A stretch of 9,776 bases of DNA. Origin: an uncultured Collinsella sp. Its GTDB lineage: Bacteria; Actinomycetota; Coriobacteriia; Coriobacteriales; Coriobacteriaceae. The DNA lies in contig USCJ01000043.1 of assembly GCA_900553215.1 (NCBI GenBank), positions 1 through 9,776 on the forward strand, given 5' to 3'. Shown here piece by piece: positions 1 to 5,972 of the stretch. Positions within the stretch are counted from its first letter, which is position 1. Each line of letters begins with the position of its first letter. Under the pieces are notes generated by a model, which saw nothing but the letters and a program-made list of their open reading frames with translations, was not told the DNA's origin and did not search any database. The translations under genes were made by a program, and so were the position numbers.

Positions 1-279
1 CGATGAAGGGTAGACCGTATTATCGACGCGCGGATACGAGATGAAACCATCCATGTAAAGGCTCTCGGCAAGGCGCATGGTGCGCGCAGGGGTGAGGCCC
101 TCAGCGCTTGCAGCCGCCATGAGCGAGGTGGTATTGAACGGAACAGGAGCAGCCTGCTTGCGTTGCTTCTTTTCGATCGCTGCAACGCGCGCGCTCGTAG
201 CACTTGCGACATGCTCCATGACCTGATCAGCTTCGCTCTCGACCTTGAATCGCGCAGTTGCATGATTCGCCGAGAACTC
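1..279 (-). pseudogene. Continuation of the topoisomerase in a shifted frame, catalytic-tyrosine segment, cut by window edge
   Basis: Reading the minus strand from 279 to 1, in a frame one base on from the upstream piece, gives an open, family-like continuation. It begins EFSANHATARFKV, passes VAAIEKKQRKQAAPVPFNTT and TPARTMRLAESLYMDG, and reaches FISYPRVDNTVYP near the window edge. The last segment matches the type IA active-site motif; the tyrosine of ISYPR (codon 36-34) is the expected catalytic residue. No start codon or RBS is needed or seen at the junction, so this is the same gene interrupted by an indel in or beside the GGG run at 281-279. Dropping one G would give IKEFSAN; adding two bases would give IKG-EFSAN. 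The gene continues beyond base 1, so whether the remainder is intact cannot be judged. Confidence 0.8.
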
Positions 280-1087
280 CCTTGATGACCCAATAGTCTT
301 CGGGCACGAACGCCAAACGTTCACGTTCACGCGCAACGATAAGCGCCAAGGTTGGCGTCTGCACGCGACCCGAAGAGCGCACGTTACCATAACCTGCGAA
401 CTTCACGAGCGTAAGGTAGCGCGTGAGCACCGCGCCCCAAATAAGGTCGATATCCTGCCTTGATGCACCTGCTTGGGCCAGATCGACATCAAGCTCGACC
501 AGGTTCGTGAAAGCACGCGTGATCTCTTCTTTCGTGATGGCCGAATAGCGTGCGCGGCTGACCGGCGCCTCTTCGTTCACCTCACGAATGCACGTGAGCG
601 CATCAGAGCCGATCAGCTCGCCCTCACGGTCGAAGTCCGTGGCGATAATGACGCTGTCGGACTTCTTGGCAAGGTTCTTGAGCGAGCGGATGAGCTCCTT
701 CTCGGCCGGCAGCTTAATGACGGGCGCCCAGGTGAGGTAAGGCAGGCTCTCGAGCTTCCAGCCCTTGATGGAGATACCATCGGCAAGAAACGGCTTGCGC
801 TTGGTGTCGTACGGCGGGCGGGCCAAGCCATCGGGCATATCGGCCGGCAGCATCTCACCGTCCTCCGTGACCGAATACCAGCCCAGCTTTTTATCGAACA
901 GCACGCTGTCGCAAAAATCGGGCGCAAGGATGTGACCGGCAAGGCCGATGGTCACGCACTCCTCGCCCTTCCACTCAAAACGGTAGATGGCGGTGTTGTA
1001 CACCTTGTCCTTTTTGGGTTTGCCCGTGGACAGACGCTCGGCAATCTGACGCGCGGCGTCGTTTTTCTCTGCGATGATGAGCTTCAA
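227..1087 (-). CDS. Type IA DNA topoisomerase, N-terminal part ending at a frameshift
   Basis: Type IA topoisomerases relax or decatenate DNA by cutting one strand through a 5'-phosphotyrosine. This 286-residue frame starts at a TTG (1087-1085) preceded by AGGAG about seven bases upstream, and opens with the typical KLIIAEK Toprim strand. The Toprim acidic motif TDFDREGELIG lies at residues 150-160, and GRVQTPTLALIVARE at 240-254 is another family hallmark. Homology runs to about DYWVIKG (264-270). The last 16 residues are off-frame nonsense ending in TGA, and the natural continuation lies in another frame from about 279 down to 1. As read, the product lacks the catalytic tyrosine and should not cleave DNA. 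It follows hypB by 54 bases with its own RBS. The layout (Toprim near residue 150) looks more like the TopB/archaeal-type enzymes than long bacterial TopA, so I give no symbol. Family is certain; intactness is not. Confidence 0.85.
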   Translation of the reverse strand: MKLIIAEKNDAARQIAERLSTGKPKKDKVYNTAIYRFEWKGEECVTIGLAGHILAPDFCDSVLFDKKLGWYSVTEDGEMLPADMPDGLARPPYDTKRKPFLADGISIKGWKLESLPYLTWAPVIKLPAEKELIRSLKNLAKKSDSVIIATDFDREGELIGSDALTCIREVNEEAPVSRARYSAITKEEITRAFTNLVELDVDLAQAGASRQDIDLIWGAVLTRYLTLVKFAGYGNVRSSGRVQTPTLALIVARERERLAFVPEDYWVIKGVLGESCNCAIQGRERS

Positions 1088-1141
1088 AAGAGGCTCCTAT
1101 CTCGTGTCTCTGCGGCTACGCCCGCGCTCATGGCGGCCGAC

Positions 1142-1825
1142 TTACGCCCTTGCTTGCTCAATCTGCCCGATGAGCCAATCGCACCAGGCATCCATGCCCT
1201 CGCCCTTGCGCGCGCTCACGGCAAACCGCGGCGCCTGCGGATTGAGGTCATCGAGTGTCTTAGTATACCTATCCATGTCAAAATCGAAAGCCGGGGCCAC
1301 ATCGACCTTGTTGAGCAGCTGCGCGCCGGCATGCTGGAAGATGCCCGGGTACTTGATGGGCTTGTCGTCGCCCTCGGGCACCGAGAGGATCATGATGGAC
1401 AGGTTCTCACCCAGGTCAAAGTCGACCGGGCAGACCAGGTTACCCACATTTTCGATAAAGATGACGTCGATGTTCTCCAGACCGACGGCCTGGTCGAAGG
1501 CGTCGACGGCCTCCATGATCATGTTGCCCTCGAGGTGGCACAGGCCGCCCGTGTTGATCTGGATGGCGGGCATGCCGGCTTCCTTCATGGTAATGGCGTC
1601 GACGTCCGAGGCGATATCGCCCTCGATGACGGCGCAACGCAGGCCCGCCTTGTCGCGCAGGCGCTCGTTGGTGCCCAAAATCGTGGTGGTCTTGCCCGAA
1701 CCGGGGCTCGACAAGACGTTGATCACATAGGTGTTTGTCTCTTTAAATCGCTGACGCAGCTGATCTGCCAGGCGCTCGTTGCGCGACAGAATCGGCGACG
1801 CGATATCAATCGTTTTCTCGGCCAT
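1142..1825 (-). CDS. hypB: Hydrogenase nickel incorporation GTPase HypB
   Basis: HypB is the SIMIBI-class GTPase that, with HypA, loads nickel into the large subunit of [NiFe] hydrogenases in the cytoplasm. The 227-residue protein has the P-loop SSPGSGKTT (39-47), EGD (68-70), the metal-site INTGGLCHLEG with Cys96-His97, ENVGNLVCP (125-133) with Cys132, the guanine-specificity motif NKVD (172-175) and SARKGEG (204-210). It lacks the histidine-rich N-terminal nickel-storage stretch and the CxxCGC motif of some HypBs, so it is the minimal form of the family. ATG at 1825 is preceded by AAGGAG about nine bases upstream. It follows hypA by 55 bases, a gap holding a small hairpin, and precedes the topoisomerase by 54 bases. 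The hypA-hypB pairing and all GTPase motifs make the assignment firm. Confidence 0.96.
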   Translation of the reverse strand: MAEKTIDIASPILSRNERLADQLRQRFKETNTYVINVLSSPGSGKTTTILGTNERLRDKAGLRCAVIEGDIASDVDAITMKEAGMPAIQINTGGLCHLEGNMIMEAVDAFDQAVGLENIDVIFIENVGNLVCPVDFDLGENLSIMILSVPEGDDKPIKYPGIFQHAGAQLLNKVDVAPAFDFDMDRYTKTLDDLNPQAPRFAVSARKGEGMDAWCDWLIGQIEQARA

Positions 1826-1862
1826 ACTTAGCGCTCCTTACTTTGGCCCCTTTATACCCCAT

Positions 1863-1878
1863 CGCTAGATGGCTAGCG
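1863..1878 (-). other. Small hairpin in the hypA-hypB gap
   Basis: CGCTAG (1863-1868) and CTAGCG (1873-1878) form a 6-bp stem with a 4-base loop immediately after the hypA stop. No T-run follows, so it is not a convincing terminator. It may stabilise the upstream message or be chance. A TATAAA lies just downstream on the minus strand, but I see no matching -35 box. Confidence 0.3.
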
Positions 1879-1880
1879 GG

Positions 1881-2237
1881 CTAATCGTCGGGGGTTTCGA
1901 TTTCGATACTTGCGATATCGAGCTCACGGCCGTGCAGAAGACGTACGTTGGCGCCGCCACACTGAGGGCAGCGACAATGGAAACGGTCGTGCTCAAAGAC
2001 CTCGCCGCAGTCCAGGCACTCGCTTTGTGGATGGACCTCCTCCACGGCAAGCTCGCAGCCGCGCGTGAGCGGGTCCTCGTCGCGAAACGTCTCCCACGCA
2101 AAGTCGAGCGCCTCGCGCACGACCTCGGTCATATCCCCGATACGCAGCGTTACCAAAACGGCGCGCGAGGCCCCCGCCCCACGCGCCGCGCGAATCACTG
2201 TATCGAGTATGCCGTTGACAATGCCAACCTCGTGCAT
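1881..2237 (-). CDS. hypA: Hydrogenase maturation nickel metallochaperone HypA
   Basis: HypA binds nickel and passes it to [NiFe] hydrogenase (in some bacteria urease) precursors together with HypB. The 118-residue protein begins MHE, the N-terminal nickel site in which His2 is essential. It has the structural zinc site CLDC (74-77) and CPQC (90-93), with an extra Cys88. The C-terminal GRELDIASIEIE (103-114) is also typical, and the length is normal for the family. ATG at 2237 is set by GAGGAG about nine bases upstream, which lies in the 3' end of tatC. Only 6 bases separate the tatC stop from this start, so translation is probably coupled to tatC. This is a confident assignment. Confidence 0.96.
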   Translation of the reverse strand: MHEVGIVNGILDTVIRAARGAGASRAVLVTLRIGDMTEVVREALDFAWETFRDEDPLTRGCELAVEEVHPQSECLDCGEVFEHDRFHCRCPQCGGANVRLLHGRELDIASIEIETPDD

Positions 2238-2243
2238 ACCGAT

Positions 2244-3035
2244 TTACTCCTCGTCGTCCTCGTCGTCCGAGAACAGGTCCAGACGGCTCACAAACAAGCC
2301 CTCCTTACCCTCGCGCGCGGTAATGACCACGCGAGCGATGGCGAGCGAAATCTCGTAGAGCGAGAGCAGGGCGCCATACATGAGACCCAGCGTAACGGGC
2401 GAGCCGTCGGGCGTAATCACAGCCGAACCCACGAGCAGGCCTACGTACACGTATCGCCAGGCGCTGCGGAAGGCCGCATAGGATACGATGTGGAAAACGG
2501 ACAGATAGAAGATAATGAGCGGCAGCTCAAACGCCACGCCAAAGCCGATCATAAAGAGCAGCTCCATGTTGACGTAGTTCTCCAGGTCGGGCAGCGCCGT
2601 AGCGACGGCCGAGGTCTCGCCGATGAGCCACTCAAAGCCCGCCGGGATGATGATGAAGTAGCAAAAGATTGCGCCCAAGAAGAACAGCACCGTCGAGGCG
2701 AGCACCGTGGGCACGACCCACTTGCGCTCGTTGGGGCGAAGCGCCGGCAGGAAAAACGCCAGAATCTGCCAGATAATCATAGGCGTGCACATGACCACGG
2801 CCATTTTGATGGCCAGCGAAAAGCGCAGGCCAAAGCCGCCGAGCGTGGTGGTGATGTAGAACTTACCGTCCGGCACAAAGGAGCGAATGGGGTCTTCCAG
2901 GATATCGAGCACCACGGGCGTGGCGAAGTACAGCACGATAGCGGCGGCAAACACCGAAACGACCACGATGGTCAGACGGCGACGGAGCTCTCCCAGGTGA
3001 TCGAAGAGCGGCATTCGCGCAGGTCCGATAGGCAT
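2244..3035 (-). CDS. tatC: Sec-independent (twin-arginine) translocase subunit TatC
   Basis: TatC is the multispanning membrane receptor that binds twin-arginine signal peptides and recruits TatA to export folded proteins. The 263-residue protein shows the cytoplasmic N-terminal motif HLGELRRRL (13-21), the first-loop PALRPNERK (97-105), FFLGAIFCYF (118-127), FGVAFELPL (165-173) and AVITPDGSP (205-213), with hydrophobic stretches consistent with six membrane spans. The C-terminus is strikingly acidic (SDDEDDEE), an ordinary cytoplasmic tail feature. ATG at 3035 overlaps the tatA stop as TAATG, and GGGAGG lies about nine bases upstream. A second Met at residue 8 is possible but has a poorer RBS. 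hypA follows after 6 bases. Confidence in identity is very high. Confidence 0.97.
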   Translation of the reverse strand: MPIGPARMPLFDHLGELRRRLTIVVVSVFAAAIVLYFATPVVLDILEDPIRSFVPDGKFYITTTLGGFGLRFSLAIKMAVVMCTPMIIWQILAFFLPALRPNERKWVVPTVLASTVLFFLGAIFCYFIIIPAGFEWLIGETSAVATALPDLENYVNMELLFMIGFGVAFELPLIIFYLSVFHIVSYAAFRSAWRYVYVGLLVGSAVITPDGSPVTLGLMYGALLSLYEISLAIARVVITAREGKEGLFVSRLDLFSDDEDDEE

Positions 3036-3610
3036 TACTCATCGCCTCCCTTCGAGGCATCGGCGGCGGCTTCGGCAGCGGCGTCGTCCTCGGCCTCGAG
3101 CTCACGAGCGAGCTGGTCGACGACGGCCTTGCGCTTGCGGGGACGGCGGGCGTAGAGGTCGGCCGTCGTGGGCTCTGCCGGCTCGGGCTCGGGCTCGACG
3201 GCAGGCTCGGGCTCGACGGCGGCGGTAGCCTCGGCAGACTCTGCACCCTCGGCAACACCTTCGCCCTCAGCAGCACCCTCGCTTGCGGCCTTCTCGGCAG
3301 CAAGGCGAGCGCGACGCTCGGCAAAGGTCTCCTTCTTGGCGGGCGCTGCCGTCTCGGCGGCATCCTCGTCCGCATCGGAATCGTCGTCGGTCGCAGCGGC
3401 CTTCTTGGGCTTGACCGGGGCCGACGCGGCCTCGCTCACCGGATCGATAATCTCGGACTGAACAACGGCCGTCATCTTTTCCTGCGTCTCGCGGAACTGA
3501 CGGATGGCACGGCCGATCGTGCGGCCCATCTGCGGGAGCTTATCCGGGCCAAACAGCAAAAAACCGAAGACCACGATGATCGCGAGCTCACCCTCTCCAA
3601 TACCAAACAC
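3035..3610 (-). CDS. tatA: Twin-arginine translocase subunit TatA/TatB type
   Basis: TatA/TatB proteins have one N-terminal membrane helix, an amphipathic helix and a variable cytoplasmic tail. They form the pore or the receptor side of the Tat system. I chose the GTG at 3610-3608 because GGAGG lies five bases upstream and the family consensus start (FGIGEGELAIIVV) follows directly; a longer in-frame start at 3655 would add 15 unlike residues. From GTG the protein is 191 residues. It has Glu8, a membrane helix at about 9-20, then FGPDKLPQMGR (20-30) and an amphipathic GRAIRQFRETQEKM. GPDKLP mixes TatA and TatB signatures. The tail after about residue 60 is low-complexity Ala/Glu/Pro (EPEPAVEPEPEPAEP), which accounts for a TatB-like length. 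tatC follows with a TAATG overlap. No second TatA/B is visible here, so it may serve both roles, or a partner lies elsewhere. Confidence 0.9.
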   Translation of the reverse strand: MFGIGEGELAIIVVFGFLLFGPDKLPQMGRTIGRAIRQFRETQEKMTAVVQSEIIDPVSEAASAPVKPKKAAATDDDSDADEDAAETAAPAKKETFAERRARLAAEKAASEGAAEGEGVAEGAESAEATAAVEPEPAVEPEPEPAEPTTADLYARRPRKRKAVVDQLARELEAEDDAAAEAAADASKGGDE

Positions 3611-3685
3611 ACATACCTCCAAGGCTCGATGTGAGTCGAGCCCGCACCGCGCCATTCGGCCGGAACTCGTCTATTCATTCGGTCA

Positions 3686-3691
3686 AGTATA
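3686..3691 (-). promoter_or_regulatory. Candidate -10 box for the tat-hyp operon
   Basis: TATACT on the minus strand lies about 76 bases upstream of the tatA GTG. The same hexamer followed by T occurs upstream of the aminotransferase. No good -35 hexamer sits 16-18 bases upstream, so this rests on the -10 match alone. Confidence 0.35.
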
Positions 3692-3719
3692 GCGCCCGGA
3701 CGCCAAAACGTCCGAGCGC
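3692..3719. other. Inverted repeat abutting the tatA candidate promoter
   Basis: CGGACG (3697-3702) pairs with CGTCCG (3709-3714) around a 6-base loop. After one mismatch, GCGC (3692-3695) pairs with GCGC (3716-3719). On the minus strand the repeat ends exactly where TATACT begins, covering the -35 to spacer region. There is no T-run on either side, so it is a poor terminator for the upstream STAS gene. An operator-like site or a simple processing hairpin are alternatives. Nothing else is evident in the 3611-3763 gap. Confidence 0.35.
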
Positions 3720-3763
3720 ATCACAAACATATGCCAAACGGCACGCCCTTTTGGGGGCAAAGA

Positions 3764-4078
3764 TTATGCAGCGGTGATCGAAATCTCCTGGTCGACACCC
3801 AACAGCTGAACCACGCGCATCACCGGGGGCTGCACATTGGTGCAGCTAAAGCGCTTGCGGTGGTCAACCGCGTGGTGCGCGGCGCCCACGAGCACGCCAA
3901 TGCCCGTCGAATCGATATAGCTCACCTGGGCAAAATCGAGCTCAACGGCCTCGGTGGGCTGCTCGAGCGCCAAGTCGATGGCGTTACGCAGGCTGTCGGC
4001 GTTAGAGATGTCGATTTCGCCGGTCACCTTGATGGTGTAGAGCTCCGGCGTGGGGTTGGTGGAGATACCCAAATCCAT
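3764..4078 (-). CDS. STAS-domain protein, anti-sigma factor antagonist type, with its own start
   Basis: The 104-residue STAS protein resembles SpoIIAA/RsbV. Such proteins bind anti-sigma kinases and are switched by phosphorylation of a serine. It has an IKVTGEIDISNAD strand-helix start and the hallmark YIDSTGIGVLV, with the phosphorylatable serine at residue 57, and its full length is normal for a stand-alone member. ATG at 4078 is preceded by AAAGGAG with a seven-base spacer, a strong RBS that would be unnecessary if the domain were made only as a fusion. It lies in the same frame as the upstream aminotransferase, with no stop between. No RsbW-like kinase or sigma factor gene is adjacent, so its partner is unknown. 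I favour independent translation; the fused form is the alternative. Confidence 0.75.
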   Translation of the reverse strand: MDLGISTNPTPELYTIKVTGEIDISNADSLRNAIDLALEQPTEAVELDFAQVSYIDSTGIGVLVGAAHHAVDHRKRFSCTNVQPPVMRVVQLLGVDQEISITAA

Positions 4079-5428
4079 GTATGTGCTCCTTTGCGTATCG
4101 AAAGTGCGGAATGTACGGAAGTCGCGCGTTAGGCACGCTCGCGCGAGCTCGGCTGCTACGAGCTTAACGGCCAGCACCAGCACGTCGAGCGCGGCCTCCA
4201 GGTCCTCGACCGTGGGGTAGCTCGGCGCGATGCGGATGTTGGTGTCGCGCGGGTCCTTGCCATAGGGCCAGGTAGCACCGGCCGGCGTGAGCTTGACGCC
4301 CAAGTCGGCGCAGAGCGCGGCGACCTTTTGGGCCGAGCCCTCGGGACCATCGAAGCTCACAAAGTAGCCGCCGCGGGGATGCGTCCAGGTGGCGCAACCC
4401 GTGTCGCCCAGGCCCTCGGTGAGCTTACGCTCAACGGCCTCAAAGCGCGGGCGCAAAAACTCGGCATGCTTTTTCATGTGCTCCTTGACCGCCTCGATGG
4501 TGGGAAGGAAGCGCACGTGACGCAGCTGGTTGAGCTTGTCGGCGCTGATGAGGCCTGCCTTCAGGCGCTTGGAGACCTCCGCGATACCCGCGGGGCTCGC
4601 ACCGATAAAGCCGATGCCGGCGCCCGGGAAGGTGATCTTGGACGTCGAGGCAAAGGCCACCACGCGGTCCTCGGTGCCCGCCGCGCGAGCGAGGTCAAAG
4701 ATGTTTGCGAGCTCGTCGGTCTCGTCGTACAGGTCGTGCACGCAGTAGGCGTTGTCCCAGAAAATACGGAAATCGGGCGCGGCCGTGGGCATCTCGACCA
4801 GGCGGCGCACGGTGTCCTCGCTAAAGGTGATGCCCGTGGGGTTGGAATACTTGGGCACGCACCAGATACCCTTGATGGAGTCGTCGGCGGCAACCAGGCG
4901 CTCGACCTCGTCCATGTCGGGGCCGGCCTCGGTCATCGCGACGGGGACGTTCTCGATACCCAGGTCGGCGGTAATGCCAAAGTGGCGGTCGTAGCCGGGA
5001 ACCGGGCACAGGAACTTGACCTTCTTGCCGTCGTGCGCTGCCTCGTAAGCCTCCCAAGGGTCGCTGCCGCACGAGCCGCAGCGCCAGAACATGCCGGCGA
5101 TATCGTGCTCGATCAGCAGGCTCGACGAACCCAGCACGAGCGTCTGCTCGGCGGGGCAACCTAGGAACTCCCCTGCCAACTTGCGTGCCGAGGGAATGCC
5201 CTCAAAGCAGCCGTAGTTGGAGCAGTCGACGTTGCCGTCGTGCAGATCGGCGTCGGCATTGAGGATATCAAGCATGGGGCGCGAGATGCCCACCTGGGCG
5301 GGCGACGGCTTGCCGCGGGCCATGTCGAGCGCCAGGCCCTTGGCCTTGACCTCGGCGACCTCGGCTTTGAGCGCCTCGATGGCGGCATCGAGTTCGGTGG
5401 TTTCCATCTTCTGGTAGATCGTCTGCAT
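3764..5428 (-). CDS. AspT-family aminotransferase reading in frame into a STAS domain
   Basis: One uninterrupted 554-codon frame. Residues 1 to about 430 are a PLP-dependent fold-type I aminotransferase resembling the Corynebacterium AspT (aspartate aminotransferase, MocR-like) family. Visible motifs are ARGKPSPAQ (37-45), SNYGCFEGIPSARKLAGEF (70-88), CPVPGYDRHF (141-150), PKYSNPTG (192-199), WDNAYCVHDL (224-233), the Schiff-base lysine in STSKITFPGAG (Lys264), HPRGGYF (350-356) and NIRIAPSYPTVEDLE (397-411). Amino-group transfer between aspartate and 2-oxoglutarate is the family expectation; the substrate is inferred. Residues 451-554 are a STAS domain. The linker 431-450 looks like translated non-coding DNA and contains an RBS for the STAS part, so the fusion is probably an indel in a CG-repeat palindrome (4137-4148) or a lost stop, rather than a designed two-domain enzyme. 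ATG at 5428 has AAAGG eight bases upstream. Confidence 0.85.
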   Translation of the reverse strand: MQTIYQKMETTELDAAIEALKAEVAEVKAKGLALDMARGKPSPAQVGISRPMLDILNADADLHDGNVDCSNYGCFEGIPSARKLAGEFLGCPAEQTLVLGSSSLLIEHDIAGMFWRCGSCGSDPWEAYEAAHDGKKVKFLCPVPGYDRHFGITADLGIENVPVAMTEAGPDMDEVERLVAADDSIKGIWCVPKYSNPTGITFSEDTVRRLVEMPTAAPDFRIFWDNAYCVHDLYDETDELANIFDLARAAGTEDRVVAFASTSKITFPGAGIGFIGASPAGIAEVSKRLKAGLISADKLNQLRHVRFLPTIEAVKEHMKKHAEFLRPRFEAVERKLTEGLGDTGCATWTHPRGGYFVSFDGPEGSAQKVAALCADLGVKLTPAGATWPYGKDPRDTNIRIAPSYPTVEDLEAALDVLVLAVKLVAAELARACLTRDFRTFRTFDTQRSTYMDLGISTNPTPELYTIKVTGEIDISNADSLRNAIDLALEQPTEAVELDFAQVSYIDSTGIGVLVGAAHHAVDHRKRFSCTNVQPPVMRVVQLLGVDQEISITAA

Positions 5429-5469
5429 GGGTGCGACCTTTCGCGAAGCGGTACGTTGCAGTTCGTCTA

Positions 5470-5475
5470 AGTATA
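5470..5475 (-). promoter_or_regulatory. Candidate -10 box for the aminotransferase gene
   Basis: TATACT on the minus strand is about 42 bases upstream of the aminotransferase ATG. It is followed by TAGAC, much like the TATACTTGACC upstream of tatA. The best -35 at normal spacing (ATACCG) is weak. This gap (5429-5578) is divergent: it must also drive the plus-strand gene at 5579, for which I could not assign boxes. Confidence 0.35.
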
Positions 5476-5578
5476 GACCGCCACCGCCGCAACGGTATGA
5501 AGCCGTGATAGATTAAGTCCATCGCAATGAATTACGACATCGCCGCGCATGCCGGCGCGGGGCGGCCAAGGAGGCACT

Positions 5579-5833
5579 ATGGAGTACGGTTCGTTTAGGG
5601 CCGAGGAATTCGGCGACCTGCAGCGCTTGGTCGACGGGCTGTTTTACGACCGCCATGCCATCGACCGCCTGGACCTGATCGTACAGGCCGAAATCTTGGA
5701 CCTGGCGCCCGATCTCATGGAAATCGTCAACCTGCTACCGCCTGGCTATTACGATCGCCAGTCACTTTGCGACCAGCTCAACTCCGCCTTGGCCGCCCAC
5801 GGCTGGGGCGCCGTCTACGGCACCGTGGAATAA
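5579..5833 (+). CDS. Small hypothetical protein (84 aa)
   Basis: This is the only plus-strand gene in the window. ATG at 5579 follows an excellent AAGGAGG four bases upstream, which decides the start over an in-frame ATG at 5549 that has no RBS. The product is 84 residues, acidic, without a signal peptide or membrane span. It appears largely helical (EEFGDLQRLVDGLFYDRHAIDR and similar), then has LPPGYYDRQSLCDQLNSAL and a C-terminal HGWGAVYGTVE. I do not recognise the family. It is divergent from the aminotransferase gene and ends at the palindrome and terminator cluster before the convergent nhaA. The strong RBS, gene-like codon use and a proper terminator downstream support it being real. 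Confidence 0.7.
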   Translation: MEYGSFRAEEFGDLQRLVDGLFYDRHAIDRLDLIVQAEILDLAPDLMEIVNLLPPGYYDRQSLCDQLNSALAAHGWGAVYGTVE

Positions 5834-5839
5834 ACCCAC

Positions 5840-5895
5840 TCATTGGGGACGTACTTAAATGAATAGAACCACTCATTTAAGTACGTCCCCAATGA
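5840..5895. repeat. 23-bp perfect inverted repeat with 10-base loop
   Basis: The left arm 5840-5862 (TCATTGGGGACG... to ...TTAAATGA) and the right arm 5873-5895 are exact reverse complements over 23 bases, separated by ATAGAACCAC. It starts 7 bases after the stop of the small gene. No T-run follows either arm and a separate strong terminator lies just downstream, so simple termination does not explain it. The arm length and perfection suggest a dispersed intergenic palindrome (REP- or MITE-like); copies elsewhere in the genome cannot be seen here. Confidence 0.85.
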
Positions 5896-5909
5896 CTATC
5901 CAATGACTA
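5889..5909 (+). repeat. 10-bp direct repeat CCAATGACTA
   Basis: CCAATGACTA occurs at 5889-5898 and again at 5900-5909, one base apart. The first copy includes the outer end of the palindrome's right arm; the second runs into the base of the terminator stem. This could be a duplication made by insertion or slippage at the palindrome's edge. Confidence 0.7.
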
Positions 5910-5946
5910 AACGCCGCCTGTGATGGTGTTCACAGGCGGCGTTTTT
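5909..5946 (+). terminator. Intrinsic terminator of the small plus-strand gene, probably also used by nhaA
   Basis: AAACGCCGCCTGTGA (5909-5923) pairs perfectly with TCACAGGCGGCGTTT (5930-5944) around a 6-base loop, followed by TTTTT (5942-5946) on the plus strand. On the minus strand the stem is followed by only three T. It serves the small gene well, and lies 26 bases past the nhaA stop, so it may work in both directions. Confidence 0.9.
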
Positions 5947-5972
5947 AAACTTGCACAAACTTGTATGTGCTC

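Noticed and set aside
270..290. Programmed +1 frameshift in the topoisomerase
   Set aside because: No slippery sequence, in-frame stop at the shift point or internal Shine-Dalgarno is visible, and the off-frame run continues 16 codons before stopping; an indel is simpler.
473..1831. Long plus-strand open frame opposite the topoisomerase and hypB
   Set aside because: Its translation has no recognisable family features, while the minus strand carries clear Toprim and HypB motifs; it is an antisense shadow of GC-rich coding DNA.
1869..3155. Long plus-strand open frame opposite hypA, tatC and the tatA tail
   Set aside because: Arg/His/Gln-rich nonsense typical of the complement of a real gene, with no RBS; the minus strand is unambiguous.
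3681..3686. TTGACC as a -35 box for tatA
   Set aside because: No acceptable -10 hexamer lies 16-18 bases downstream on the minus strand.
3732..3758. Terminator after the STAS gene
   Set aside because: Only 4-bp stems (TGCC/GGCA and GCCC/GGGC) with no T-run; too weak to annotate.
5840..5895. Palindrome as a CRISPR repeat or as the gene's terminator
   Set aside because: There is only one pair of arms, with no regularly spaced repeats or cas genes, and no T-run after either arm; a better terminator lies at 5909-5946.
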